Shown here in pieces: positions 11,501 to 26,446 of a stretch of DNA of 64,000 nucleotides. The stretch comes from Golubevia sp. BC0850 (lineage: Eukaryota > Basidiomycota > Exobasidiomycetes > Golubeviales > Golubeviaceae). Position 1 is the stretch's first letter; each line of letters begins with the position of its first letter. A program made the position numbers and the translations under genes. The notes beneath the pieces are model-generated. The model made no database searches. It worked only from the letters and a program-made list of their open reading frames with translations, and was not told where the DNA came from. The stretch spans positions 62,001 through 126,000 of the forward strand of contig JAAVVG010000003.1 of assembly GCA_012976225.1 (NCBI GenBank), written 5' to 3'.

Positions 11501-13087
11501 CTCCTTGGTTCTAGGCGAAGCAGATGCGTAGTTTGTTGGTTTATTAGAAGGAAGATTCGGACTATTTGCAGAGTTCTTAGAAGATTTACTCAAAGAAGGA
11601 GCGGAACTTGAACTCTGAAGTGATTTCGATTTGGAAGCCGTTGCATTAATCTGATTGCTACTTGTACTTCCATTAGGAGCTTCATCAACCAAACTTCCCT
11701 TTCTTTTAGTATTTCTTCTCATCAAGGAAAAGAACCCAGATCCACTAGATTTCATTTCTGGAGCTGAAGTTTGAGGTTGAGGTTGAGATTTAGATCTTTC
11801 TCTTTCTTTCTCTTTCTCCTTTTCCTTTTCTTTAGATTTCTTACTTGAAGGTTGATTTGCAGGAATAGGTTGAGAAGGAGGAGGAGATTGATACTGATAC
11901 TGAGATCTAAGTGGTGGCTGAGATGGGCTTGGAGTACCCTGTAGAGCTTGAGAACCATTCTCCTGCCCAACTTGTCCGTGAGATCTCTTCTCATCTTTTC
12001 CCCCAAGCTTTCTCAAACTTCTCATTGAAGATTTGCTCTTCAACGTTCCACCTTCTTTCTCTTTCTCTTTTTCTTTTCCATTAACCTTCCCATCAACAAT
12101 CTTTCCAACTTCTTCGTCTCTAACTCTCTCCTTCTTCTTATCCCTACTCCTACTTCTACCCTCCTTTCTCCCACTTTCCTCTCTCTTACTAGTCTCTCCC
12201 ATTCCCAACCCTTTAATAGGTACAGCACTCAACATCGGACTCTCCAATTCACTAAATTGACTTCCGTGATGACTTTGACTTTTTGGAGGAGCAGGAGCTG
12301 GAGCACCAATTCCACCGAAATAAGAACTGGGACCTAAAGAATCAGGTCTACCTCTCGAAGGATGGGAAGATGGATCGAAGGATTGACTTGCAGGTTCAGT
12401 TGGTGAGACTTGATGATTCGAAGTAGATGAGGTAGATTCAAGAGGAACAGAACTTTGAAGCGGTGATCCTTTTAAAGAAGGAGCTGATTCTGACATGGGA
12501 GTTTGGAAACTTTCATTAAGAATGGCTGTTGAGTTTGAGGGGGTTACATCAGGAGTTGTAGGTTCTGCTTCTGCTTCTCTCAAACTTTGAATTTCACTCT
12601 TAGAGTTCGATTGAGAGTTAGGTTTTGGATATCCATTAATAGAATTGGAAGCACCGTTATTGCTATTGTTAGGAAGATCATTGAAAGACTCGGAAACTAA
12701 ATCATTAGAACTGAAATTAGCCAAAGGAGAACCGGAGAATCTATTGAGAGAAACTTGTGGAAGAGCAGTGGTAGTAGAATTTGAAGAGCTTGAACGTTTT
12801 TGATTTCTTAAATGATTAGCATTTGGGTCGAAATCAGAAGAATTTGGATTGGAAGTAGGGGAAGCAGTAAAACCTCTTGGTAGAGTTTGAAATCCACTGA
12901 TTCCTCCTTGCATCTTCTCTCCATTCCGGCTTGTACTAGTCCCATTTGCATTTCTGTTGGTGGTTCCATTGTTGCCGGAAGGTAAAGGTGAAGGTGAAGG
13001 TAAAGGAGGAGTCCCTCTTTCGACCTTATTCTTCCTACCTTCAGGTTCACTTATTGATTTCCTACGTAATGATTTGAAGGCCTTCAT
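8535..13087 (-). CDS. Large conserved-looking protein of unknown function
   Basis: Four exons on the minus strand: 13087 to about 10216, 10147-9330, 9207-8853 and 8774-8535; about 1400 residues. The first 800 residues are low complexity (Ser, Asn, Gln, Pro and Lys-Glu runs). The C-terminal 500 look folded, with Trp/Tyr-rich stretches such as YTISWKESKKSVLV, LRFALDNQVGREIVL, GIWNYLIKGDVVWD and ILPWREQILGSL. Exons 2 to 4 have clean GTGAGT/GTAAGT donors and join in frame. The first donor is uncertain: the best in-phase choice is GTCGAA at 10216, just before a stop. I recognise no family. The start ATG at 13087 follows an in-frame leader without another good ATG. A 1.1 kb divergent region separates it from the CS-domain gene. 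Confidence 0.72.
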
Positions 13088-14175
13088 AACGTTTCTCTAA
13101 CTCTCTTCGTGACTAGTGGGAGACGAGTACTCGAAGATGGAGAGCAAAAGTGGTCGAGAGGGTTCGGACTCTTCGGAAGGAGATTGAAATGTCCTATCGC
13201 TTGGGTCTTGTCTACCCTTGGACTAATTCGACAAAGGGGTGAAGGATCTGATAGAAGAAGGTTGATGTAGTGAGAAAGAGGATTTAGAAAGAAGAGAAAA
13301 GTAAGTAAGTAAAAGAAAGAAGGAGAGGGTGTTTGACTTGAGTAGTTGAGGAAGGTGTGGATGAGGGGAAGGCCAAGATTGAACGTTTGAACTTCTTCCT
13401 TCCGCACTTCTTGAGCTGTACCCTCTCTCTCTCTCTCTCTTTGCATCGACGTGTCAGATGCTTCGGAATTGATAGAATGTGGATTTGATTCCAGGTTCAT
13501 GCAGATCTTAACCCAATTGGAGAGAGGAGAGGGGAGAGATTGAGAGCATTCTCTCTCCCAATTGCCATCTTTTGCTATCCTGTCACCTTCTACCTTCCCA
13601 ACCGAAGAGATACTCACCTTATTCCAATTCAATTCGATTACTGATCCAACCAAGAAACGCGAAGCTGAAAGTTGCTTGAAATGGGTGAAGCGGAAGAGGG
13701 GCAGCCAGCCAGCGATAGCTTCTAAACGGTACCTTGTTTGACTGAGGGTATCAGATTAAAGAGAGTGACGTTGAATGTAGATTGTTAGAGTGATGAGAAC
13801 TTGGGAGTTAAAGAGGTGAATTAAGAAGAGAAAGTAAAGAAACGTTGTGGGATGGTTGGTTAGGAAGGAGAACAGATTCGATCGGCCATTAACAATTTGT
13901 GAAGACCGTTAATCACTTTTGACTACGGTTTGCTATTTGATTCAACCATCTCGATCTATTCATCTTATAACCTCAACCAACCTTGATCCATCCATCCGCC
14001 AAACCATTCATCCATGATGCTCAATCAATTCAATCAATCTGGAAATCATTGAGCAACGAGAAGAGCAGCAACAGCAACAGCAACAGCAACCCATTCAACC
14101 TTTGACTTGCCTTGATATCCTCAATCCTCATCCTCTCCCTCCCTCTAGAATCTCCTCATTCATCCTCTACTTGAA
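13088..14175. promoter_or_regulatory. Divergent intergenic region between two genes
   Basis: About 1.1 kb separates the minus-strand unknown gene from the plus-strand CS-domain gene, so it must hold both promoters. The half next to 13087 has a CT run (13423-13440). The half next to 14176 is CA-rich with a CAACAG/CAGCAA repeat around 14067-14092. I see no clear TATA box. A 189-codon minus-strand frame at 13084-13653 looks like leader sequence rather than a protein. Confidence 0.5.
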
Positions 14176-17100
14176 ATGAGTTCAATGCCGTCAACTAGCT
14201 CAGAATACGCTTCGACCAATCCAAATCCGAATCCAAGACTTCAAGGATGGACCTTTCATCAATCCTATGATCAAGTCTCTGTTCTCTTTTTGGTGGACAG
14301 TGGCGTTGAAGAGGATGGAATCAGAGTCGTCATTGGAGAAGATTGTGAGTAAAGACAAGATGAAAGTTATTCTAGATCTGACACGAGAGAAGAAAGGGAG
14401 CATAGCCCCTAGCTGTAAATGGGAGTCGGTGGTGATTAGAGGCTGAGCTGATTAGCCATCAGGACAGGAGTGACTCTCAGAGCACTCGAATCCGCGGTTG
14501 ATCGCTTTCATTATCTCGGTTTTCTGTTCTCAATGACTACTCGTTTCAGATTCCCATGTTTTGAAGAACGCTCTTCTGTTCGCTCAGAGAGAGTAGCCTT
14601 TGAGTGGGTCGGCTGCGCTTCATCCTCCACCTCCTTGCCCCCCCCCCAATTTGCCAGTTTGAGAGATATGTAGACAACTCAGAACTATTCTCAGCCTTGC
14701 AACGTCGATCTTTCTCTAAATCTCTTTCCCTCGAACCTTCTCCAGACTTACTAGCAGGTCGATCCCCATCTCCATCTCCCAACAACACCTCTTCCTCTTC
14801 AACTCAATTCCCAAAACCAATCATCAAAGGGAAGCTTTTCGGAAAGATCGACAAAGAAGTCTCAAGTTGGAGTTTGGAAAGGTTACCAAAAGGAAAAGAA
14901 AAGGTCAAGAATGACAAGTCTTTGTCAAAAAATCCAAGACCCGGGAGAAATCCGCCTGAATCCGATTCAGAAAGTCAAGATCAAGGGAAAATCAAAGAAA
15001 AGGGTAAAGCTACTAGGGCAAGAGCAAGGAATTCAACAATCTCTCAACAACCTTCTTCAAGCAATCTCAAGTTCCCAAATCCAAATCTAACTTCAGGTTC
15101 AACTTCTCTATCAAGTTCTCTCATTTCTGAAAAGTCAAACTTTTCTACTACATCTACTTCTAGTTTCGATATTTTGGATTCTACTCTTTCTTCACCTAGA
15201 TCTAGATTGGTTGAATCTTTTCATTCGGAACTTGGGAATGAGAATGAAAGAGAGAGAGAGAGAACTCCATTTTCATCTCAGATTTCACCTCAAAATCCAA
15301 GTAGTCCGGAAATTAATGAAAGGATTATGAATGAAAAGAGAATGGGAAGGGAGGAATTGAACTTAGGCAGAGGACTGGAAGACAGTCTAATGTCCGTTGA
15401 TTCTGGAAGTGGAAGTGGAAGTGGGAATGAAAGCTCTAACAATTCGTCGAATCCAATCGAGGGACAAGAGACAACATTTCAAAAGACCTCACCTTCAATT
15501 TCCAGACCGATTTCCAACACTTCTTCAAGTCCACCTTCAGAAAATGATCAAGAACCTATTTCTTCAGATGAAGCTTCTGGGTCTGGATCTTCGAGAGAAG
15601 AAACTGATTATCTTCAAGTTAGAAGAATTGATAGCGTTAGAAGTATCTCTTCCACTGGAAGTTTGGATCAAAATTCCAATTCTTCAAAAGATGACTCTTC
15701 AATGAAAGAAGAGAAGAAAGAAGAAATCTTCAGTGCTAGATTAGTAACGATTCATCTACATAAGACTAAGGAAGCAGCCGGGATTTGGCCACTTTTGATC
15801 AAAGGTGGAGTGGAATTTGAAATTTCTGAAAGGGTCTTTCCTACGAAAGAAGAGGAGAAAGGTAGGATGGAAGAGGCTCAAAGTAGTCTGAGCAGAGCAC
15901 TTAGTGACGCTTTGAAGAATCAAGAAGATCATGTTCTAGAGGAAGAATATGGAGAAGAAGTGGATGAGGATGGAATGGATTCAGATTATTCAGATGCTGG
16001 AAGTGACACTGTTTTAGGAGCTAGACCTGGTAATTCAAGAGAGAGGAATAGGTCAACTCTCTTTGGTTTAAGCTCTTTTGCAAATGATATCTCAAATTCA
16101 GAATCAAAAGAACAAAAGAAAGTCAAGTTCAATTGTGATGCTACTTCTTTGGCTTTATTAGGTCAATTAGCTCTTGTCAATTCACATTCGAATCCAAGTC
16201 CTCAAAACTCTAGAAATACTGACTCTCATAACAAAACTGTTTTGGAAGAAGAATCAAGATCTAGAAGTAGAGGGAAAGAAAAGGAGAAAGAAAGAGAAAT
16301 CGATGAAGCCTTTAAATTCTTCGCTGAAAGTTGGGGGTTGGGTGGAATTAGTTTGGCTACTAGAAGGTTGGTTGAAGAGTATCTACCTTTGATCAATCGA
16401 GATCGCGTCTTTGAGTTGGAAGGAGGAATAGAGGAAGGAATCTCGAATAGAGGTAGAACGATTCCAAATGCCTCTCAAGAACCCCTAGTCTCTGACTCAC
16501 AAGTTACACTCCCACCAAACCTAGGATCGGAGATGGTCAACCAAGGCTCTTGCGATACACTTCAACCACCTCATCTCAGTCAATCCAGTTTGGAGGAATC
16601 GACAACGGATAACTCTAGAACTCCTCAAATGTCTACCTTTCCACCCGCCATGGCTTCTCCATCCTCTTCTAGAAGAGCTTCTCCTCGTCCCTTCATTCCT
16701 TCCAAATCTAGGGTTTCTGCTCAATCTTCTCGGATTTCGACGTCTCTTCCTCATCTTCCTCATCAAGACACTCTGGAGATTTCAAAAATTCGTAACACAC
16801 TGATACAATACTTGGGAGGGAATCTGAGACTCGCCAAGTTGTATTTGGATTACGCAAGATTAGACCTAGACTGCTCAGAAGACCTACAATCTCCTTTGGC
16901 CTTTCCAAGTGGAATGATCAACAATCCGTTCAATGCAGGTGGCAATGAAAGACCAAAACCATCTTCAAATAATCATAGAGTTTATTCATCACCTTCAAGA
17001 GCTAGCTCAACCACTTCTTCCGTTAGACCTGTTTCTAATTACTCAATTTCAATTCCTGGATCTCCGGTTTCAGCTCAAGAAATGGACTTCCAAAATCAAG

Positions 17101-17597
17101 TAGAAGAGGAAATCGATTTCGGTCCGTTACCTTATTTAGAAGAAGCTTTGAAATTAGATCCTACCATTCAAGTTTCAGAAGAAGAATGGCTAGAAGCCAA
17201 AGAAATCAAACAGTTAGTCTTAGAAGAACTTCAAAGAGAGGAAGAACATTTGCTTAGATTCAATGATAGAATTCAAGAAGGTGAAATCTCTCCAAGGTCG
17301 AATACTAGATCCATTTCCATTAGTAATAGTAATTCAGACTCCTTACCTTTCAGTTTTGACGACCAAGATGAAGGTAGAAAGAGAAGGAAAAGTAAGAAAT
17401 CAAAATCTAAGTCTTCAAGGAGAGATGAGAAAGATAGACGTAGGAGAGGTAAAAGAAGAGTTGGTCAACAAGAAGATGAAGAAGGAAATGAAATCTTGAA
17501 CTTCGTTAGTGCTACTGCACTGATTTCAGTTGCTTTGGCTGGTGGTGTTGTGGCTTTGAATTGGTGGAGGAGAGCTGGAGGAACTAATTCTCTTTGA
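14176..17597 (+). CDS. Tail-anchored protein with an interrupted CS (p23/HSP20-like) domain
   Basis: Proposed exons are 14176-14344, 14550-14592 and 14666-17597, giving about 1050 residues. N-terminal WTFHQSYDQVSVLFLV resembles the first strands of a CS domain. Later PIIKGKLFGKIDKEVSSW resembles its central strands, and RLVTIHLHK followed by IWPLLIKGG resembles its last strands. Ser-rich disordered inserts of about 50 and 250 residues separate the pieces. Helical segments (IRNTLIQYLGGNLRLAKLY, LPYLEEALKLDP) look TPR-like. The C-terminus has one membrane segment (about VSATALISVALAGGVVAL) and a short basic tail, as in tail-anchored proteins. The small middle exon is inferred from frame alone. 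A co-chaperone role on a membrane is inference. Confidence 0.68.
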
Positions 17598-18283
17598 GGA
17601 GGCTAAAGAAGGGTTCAGGGAGGCAAAGGGGAAAGAGGTGACGAATGAAGTACATAATGATGAACGAATAGCAACAACCCTCCATTTTCACCGAATAAAC
17701 CAACGATCGAAACGTCAAATCTTAAACATAAATCACGAATCTATAGAAAAATACATCTCAAGTCTCGCTTCTAGTCCCTTTACTGTCTCTATCTTCGTCA
17801 CTCATTTCAAATTCTGGTCTGCTCCTCCATTTTCGTTCCTTCACCTGTATCTACTTTTCATGAAATGTAACATCATCGCTCTCCAAACTTCGAAATTTCT
17901 TTTTTTTTGTCCCTTCTTCACTCTTTCTTCTCGACGAAGCTCCTGCTTTCCTTTTTGAATTCCTGGCAAAATAGAAGGACAGACCGAAACGGACTGGAGA
18001 TTGAATCTTTATGTTCTCCTTTCTTGCTTTCGGTTGATGAAAGAACAGGGAAGGAAACTTTTTGGCAGCCCTTTCAAATTGCTGTTCGCGAAAATCTAAG
18101 AACCCGGATTCGATTTTATTACAAGAGAAGAAAGTGGACAGCGATGTATAACACAAAAAAGGAAGAAGAGACTGCAAGGTTGAAAGCAAACTGCAAACTA
18201 GATGCTTGCAGTCAAAGGAAGAACAGCATCGTTACGGATACATGAGAGTAATTGAGAGGAGAGCGAGGTGTTTGGCGCGGCCT
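17598..18283. other. Convergent 3' intergenic region
   Basis: About 690 bp between the stop of the CS-domain gene and the stop of VPS4. It is AT-rich with a T run near 17900. It presumably holds two facing 3' UTRs. Frames on both strands here lack any family resemblance. Confidence 0.5.
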
Positions 18284-20951
<2,668 letters not shown>

Positions 20952-21483
20952 TTCGAACAAGTGATGTGTTGTTCGAGAAGGGTGTAGATTGCTTGCATTA
21001 TCAGAGGTTGTGCGCTGCCAGCTGCCAGATATAGCACAGCTGCCAAATCCAGGAAGATTTTTCTTTCTTCTTCCTTTTTCTTTTCTTCCAATTGTATCTA
21101 TTCATCCAAATTACAGGCTCTAGAATCTTCTGATGACTCCTTCTCGAAGCTCACTCTGTCGAGCTCCACCCTCGTTCTCTCCTCCCCGTAGACGAAGGAA
21201 AATAGGAAAATACTTTTTTCAGTGCCCTCTTTGTTTCTCTACTTTCTTCTCTTTGCAGTCTCATAATCGAAACAGTGATACTGGTAGTCCGCTCGTGATT
21301 CTGTGGTATGAGGATGAAAGAGTGAAGAACAAGGGGTGGAGGTCAAGACAGTCAAGAACTCGAGAACGTCGAGTCGAGCAATCCGGCGAAGCATAGGATG
21401 GTAGAGAAAGACCATTATTGTATTTCAAAGCTCAGTGAAAGCCCTGTTCTCAAACGGGCCCCCATCGATCATCTGTACAGTCC
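20952..21483. other. VPS4 leader and promoter region
   Basis: About 530 bp upstream of VPS4. It contains the upstream ATG at 20998 (minus strand), whose frame runs out of phase past the spliced start, and a longer in-phase partner ATG at 21091. A plus-strand frame at 21133-21396 is Arg/Ser-rich and resembles nothing I know. The remainder borders the end of F-box copy 2. Confidence 0.5.
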
Positions 21484-22762
21484 TCAGAAAGTGTCACCCC
21501 GCATAAGTTTCCGTAACTTGCGAAACCCATTACTCCAGCATTGATGCCTCTTGTGACCTCTCTGACCACAACCCCAGCAAACAACATTCCTCCAGTAGTC
21601 GTCGGAGTCGTATCCAACATCTTCTTCGTCGGAGAAGTCTAAGGACGACAGGCGGAGGAGGAGGGTTGTCTTGAATGCTGAAACGTCAAGATTAGAAAGA
21701 GAAAGAAAGCTTTGTTGTCAGGCTTAAGCTTTCAACTGCACTAAATTCATCCGAATGCCTTGGAACGAAGCGGCAGGAAGACGATTGAAAGATGTAGTAC
21801 TCACCAGTCTAAGATCGCTCCATAGAACTCCAAACCAATAGAGTTACCCTTTCTAATCAGTCTTGCTTTTGAGTGTTTGCTGGGAGAATAAACGGAGGTG
21901 CTAGGACGGATAGTCGATGTGGTTCTGGCTCTACTTCCCTTGACGTACCAATGAGCGATGTTCTTTCACCTTTCAACTTGGTCCAAGTTTGCATCACATC
22001 TTTAACCGTAACTCCTCTAGGAAAACCTCCCGAAGTTGGATGTTTGTCTGAGGCACCTCTATGAACCTTGCCTTCTTCCTCAAATTCAAATCTAAACCAT
22101 CCTACAGCAGGCTCCGTGGCAGATTCAGAGCCAATGATGTGAGTAGCCAGCTCGAAGTGATGAGCTTCTTGAAGTGACCTTTCCAAACCCAAGTAGTTGT
22201 AACTCTACTTCAATTTGAAGGTTAGAAGGTCTTCTGATTACATACTTGAGAGTTTGATTGGTAGGAGTTGGGTGCAAAGTGATGTCGAAGGAAATGGTTG
22301 AAGCTGGAGCTGCCGGGACTGAGGAGTTGCTGAGATCTAAGGGATTGACGACGCTTGAAGAGGTTGATGAAGACTCTTTTTGCTCAATTAAAGTGTTTTC
22401 CATCTCTTGATAAGTCTTGAGAAGACCTTTGTTGTCGACTCTGCTTCTGAAAAGCTGGATGTTGAGAATGCGATTTGCTTTAATGTAATCATAATCTCTA
22501 GCACTCAAACTTCTGATGGAAGGTTGGTGAGGTTGCATCTCATCTTTCTCTCCTCCAATCTCTTAGCTTGGTAGTAGACGCTCTGGAATAGACGGCAGGT
22601 AGCACGAATGGAAATGAGTTGATGGAGATGGAGATTACTGAGGATGTTGATCCAGATGTTAGTTTCTAGAGTTGGGATTGGCTTAGGCTTAGTTAAAGGA
22701 GGAAAAACTTGTTTAGACTGGGTGGACGAAGCTTGGTCACCGAACGCGGATGGCATCTCCAT
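21484..22762 (-). pseudogene. F-box/zinc-knuckle family gene (copy 2), probably decayed
   Basis: On the minus strand from ATG 22762, the F-box-like stretch LETNIWINILSNLHLHQLI is followed by IRATCRLFQS. Next come FDITLHPTPTNQTLKYVI and HIIGSESATEPAV with HRGASDKHP and VTVKDVMQTW. After an intron with a GTACGT donor comes ARLIRKGNSIGLEFYG (donor GTGAGT at 21804). The last exon (about 21677-21484) encodes DFSDEEDVGYDSDDYW and then CWGCGQRGHKRHQC, a clean C-x2-C-x4-H-x4-C zinc knuckle. F-box proteins usually recruit substrates to SCF ubiquitin ligases; the knuckle suggests a nucleic-acid or protein contact. Frame breaks near 22540, near 22200 and in the CCT run of the last exon are not explained by good introns. 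The copy therefore looks inactive, or the sequence has errors. Confidence 0.65.
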
Positions 22763-22882
22763 CGCAGAGGAATGGACTTTGATTGATTGATTCCATAGTG
22801 ACTTGACAGTAGAGATGATCTTCAGCTACGAATTATGAGATGGGAGGAGGAGGAAAGAAAGAAGTTGGAACAGCAGGAGAAG

Positions 22883-23919
22883 ATGGAGGATGCGATGGCC
22901 GATGATGCTTCGCGAAGAACTTCTCTTCGCTCGAATCTGCTTTCTCAACTCTTCATCCCCGATCATTTTTATCAGTGAGTCAGAAATTACCTCCTTTCGA
23001 CTGCCGGGACGGCATTTTACCAAATCCATCATCCTTTCTCCCCATCGCTCACAGGTTACAAGAAAGGATCTCTCTTTCCAAGAGACCGAATCCTCAAAGC
23101 CCGTCAAAGGTGATACTGGAACAATCTGTCTTCTCATTACTTCAAATGTCATCCAACTTTCAGCATTCAAGAATGGGAGAGAAAGTAGAACTTCAATCAG
23201 ACAAGGTCTATCTGGAGTTGGAACCCAACAAGACCTTCCTTCGAAAGTTCTTTGGTTACACAGTACGGTCTCTACGAATATCTCTCAACTTCATTCAGTG
23301 TTTACATTCTGTAAAGGTCATTTCCCATTAGACCCATTCATGGTGGAGGACAGTTCTAGACCGAATGTCTTCGACGGTCATTCATCTTTCCATGAATCTC
23401 CCAGCGAAAACAGAAGAAGAGAACATCTCCAGTAGTCGTCTCCAAAAACCAAAGCTACCGAATCTTAGAGAGACAGATGGAAAGTTTTCTTCTTGGCTAG
23501 TCACTACTGGAAACTCAGTTCCAAAAGTTGAGACCCAACGTCATCTACCCTGAGATGCCTTTTTCGGTTTTTTTTGTCTACCTGTTAGATCTCCTCGTAA
23601 TTACCTGAGAACTTGAGGGCTCCTATCATTTGGCTTTCCCCCTTTTCAGTGCCTCATCTTAGACGATTTTGAGCCTGACGAACGTGAAGTTCTCAATCTT
23701 GTCTAACGAAGAACACTAATTTCAGAACGCATGTTGAGGTGCAAGGATTCAAAATGGGAGACCAGAAAAGCTAGTGATCCCTTTGGACAGATTTGGGTCT
23801 CAGCATTTGAAAATACGAGTGGTTTGCTAGAGAGATTGGTAGACCTGACTGAACGTGGAGCCAGAATGTTGGGAGGTCGAGATTTGAATTTAGAAGTTTC
23901 TGTAACTGTCAGATCTTGA
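22883..23919 (+). CDS. Small protein of unknown function, multi-exon
   Basis: Exon 1 (22883-22974) starts MEDAMADDASRRTSLR and ends at a GTGAGT. Exon 2 begins at 23055 with LQERISLSKRPN. Removing a 69-nt GTACGG...TTAG intron near 23263-23331 joins FLRKFFGYT to THSWWRTVLDRM in frame. A middle exon with LILDDFEPDEREVLNL (about 23650-23702) and a last exon from 23726 (DPFGQIWVSAFEN, stop 23919) complete it. The last two joins have weak donors. I recognise no family. The start lies only 120 bp from F-box copy 2, facing away from it. Confidence 0.5.
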
Positions 23920-24126
23920 CAGAACAAGCACATCACTGTCTTTCATATCTTTCTTTTTTGTGAATGTAGCATCACCGTCTATTGAATTAGGCAAAAAAGT
24001 GTGTAAAATGAAGATACAGGCGATGCTCAGCGAGCTAGAACAATACAGCACATTCGAGAGAAAGTAAGCGCCGAAAAATGAGAAGGATTAAATAAATTAG
24101 GGCCGAGCTTGAGAAGCACAGAAAAT

Positions 24127-26446
24127 CTAAACCTTCGTGGCAAGCAACGGCATGCGAGTGCCATGTTCTTCTTGACCTTTGACAATAGCTCGTCGAACAA
24201 TCTGCTGCTTCTGCTCTAGCTTGTAAGAATCAATTACAGAGAACTTGAAGGAAGCTTGGAAATAGAGGATAAGAGGACAGGTTTTCAGCTTGAGCGCCCA
24301 AACTACTAACTTGGGATCTCAGGTAACTCACAAATCAAATGAGCAAGCAAGACTTTCAACTCCATAACTGCCATTCTTTGACCCACACAGCTTCTGTTTC
24401 CAGCAATGAAAGCCAAAGTTGAGCCAGGAAGCTTGGCATTCAAGACCTCTTCAGGGAGTTCATTCCAACGATCCGGATTAAAAACTCTTGCATCAGGTCC
24501 CCAAATCTCTTCGTTTTGCTGAAGAACTGCAATTGGAATGAAAAGCTCGTGGCCTTTTGATAGAATGACTGAGTTGAAACTTCCATGACCTTTTCCTTTT
24601 GCCGAGGGATAGCTTTTCGAAAGTGGAACTGAATCTGTTTCTTTGACGATCCTAACTGTTGAAACGATCGATGGCATTAGACGAACGATCTCTTTGCAGA
24701 CATTGTCTAGATAAGGTAAACTCATCAGGTCTGAGAATTCGATTTTGGGTTTTGATCCTAAGTGATCGACTTCGTCGTCAAAGGTTTCGTTGACGACCTT
24801 CGCCCTGAGAAGTTCTTCTCGTAGTGTATCTTGACAAGCGGGATTGGAGGCCAGAAGGTGGAGAGCCCAAGAAGTCTGAGTCGCCCTGCAACGAGGAAGT
24901 AAAGAGAGAATTGTCAGTCGCTGTGTGATAGCAGGGCTGTTTTTGTGACTTACGTAGTTTCGTGACCCGCTTCAGGGGAGGAAGAATCGAAATGAAAAGA
25001 GACGGAGTCAGTATTCAAGTCAGAAGATTGAGTAGAGTCTGCTTCCTTGTTGTCGACTCACCGAGAATCAAGGTACTCATCTGACCCAAAAGCTCGTCAT
25101 CCGAGAGCTTCTCTGAAGGTTTCAAATCGGCTGCCATATTAGCTCTAATCATTCTAAACAGCAGGGCTCTCCCCGAACTATTTCCACTCTTCCCAATCAT
25201 CTCTTCGTTGAAAACCTCCTTACTCGAGATCCCACCTTCCAAGGAAGACTTTTCTCCGTTCATTGCTTTGATCTCTGCTTCGACTTCTGCTTTTGCGTTC
25301 TTGACGATAGAAAGACAGTGCTTGCGTACAATCTTTTGAGAATGTTTGGTAGCTCTGTTTCTGTTGGTAGGAAGATCTCGTAGCCATGACAGACCTGGTA
25401 GCTCAGAGAGAAGAATCGGAATGGCTTGAACCAGAGAAACGTTGAGGATAGCATCCATCAAATCTCCGAAAGCTTCGACTAGCTCGTCAGGGTCGTCTCC
25501 CTGCTCTAGAGAATTGAAGTGATGATCAAATCCAGCTTCTCCGATGATATCAAGAGCTGTTCGACTTCGTTCGTGTTTAGAATGATATGAGGAGAAGGAA
25601 AAAACAGTTAACATGAGATTCCATGCTTAGACAACATAAGCTTCAATCCACTCGATCTAACTCACCTCAACCAGAACAAGGCGTCGATGACCGCAGTCGA
25701 GTCTCTTGCCTCTGGTGCCATCGGCACCGAGAGGTCGAAGGGATGCTCTCCAATCAGAACCTCTTTCGATCCACTGTCGGTACGCTTGATAGATTGAGAA
25801 ATCATAGAATCGAGCTTGTCTACCAATCTGCAGGCATGCTTATCCATAACAGGCTGGAGAGATCTGGTTGCGCTTGGAGTGAATGCAGGGGCGACAATTT
25901 TCTTCTGCTTCTTGTGAAGCTCTCCTTCGCTAGAAACCTGGATTAAAGGTAAAGGACTAGACTAATAAGCAATTTTCCGACTCAATTGGTAACTTGTATC
26001 TCTCTTTTTGGGGAGATAATAGCTGCTAGACTCACCAGACCCTCTCCAAGAAGAGATCGCAAGAAGATTGAAGTATGATCCGGCTTCGGGTAATTTGAAC
26101 TTTTGTTGAGGATATGCATCATAGCTCTAGGATCTGCCAGCAGAATTCTTTGAACAGCAAACATATGTCTATAACGGTAGACTCCACCCAACGATTTCAT
26201 CCATCGAATGTGAGCTTCAGCAGGTGCGGCATTCTTGATTTCTCCGAAGTCTCCCAGAAAGAGAGTTGATAACCATGAACCTGAGTGAGGAGCAGCTGGA
26301 AGGTGAGAGTAGTCATTGAAGATGTATTCTCCAATTGTTATACGATAGAGCGCAGTTGAGATGGAGAAGAGAGCACCACCAATAGCCAGCGAAAAAATCA
26401 AGGCTGGGAATGCTAGAAAGATAACTGTTGGAGATGCAGAAATCAT
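24127..26446 (-). CDS. Cytochrome P450 monooxygenase
   Basis: Minus-strand gene with about seven introns. The N-terminal membrane anchor starts MISASPTVIFLAFPALIF. The C-helix region is GELHKKQKKIVAPAF. The I-helix motif AGHETT sits almost alone on a 16-nt exon (24954-24969). The K-helix ExxR is KEIVRL, the PERF-like region is FNPDRW, and the haem loop is FIAGNRSCVGQR with the Cys ligand. The last exon ends RMPLLATKV at 24129-24127. ATG 26446 is chosen because it directly precedes the anchor. The enzyme hydroxylates a lipophilic substrate at the ER, using electrons from CPR. It is divergent from the glycosyltransferase at 26968, 520 bp away. The P450 family number and substrate cannot be read from sequence alone. 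Confidence 0.93.

Noticed and set aside
13084-13653. 189-codon minus-strand frame upstream of the gene at 8535-13087
   Set aside because: It overlaps the start codon region in another frame, includes a CT-repeat translation and shows no domain. Leader or promoter sequence is more likely.
14638-14647. Run of ten C as a possible frameshift or sequencing error site
   Set aside because: It falls within a proposed intron (14593-14665), so it does not affect the protein model.
21133-21396. Plus-strand frame with Cys pairs (FQCPLCFSTFFSLQSH) resembling a zinc finger
   Set aside because: The spacing does not complete a C2H2 or CCHC motif, the flanks are Arg/Ser-rich and there is no gene context.
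22890-23435. 181-codon plus-strand frame overlapping the small unknown gene
   Set aside because: It lies mainly in another frame than the spliced model starting at 22883 and lacks a natural start context.
24127-24300. Earlier stop of the P450 at 24306 (frame ending PEIPS)
   Set aside because: A GTGAGT donor precedes that stop, and the next exon adds a normal P450 C-terminus ending at 24127.
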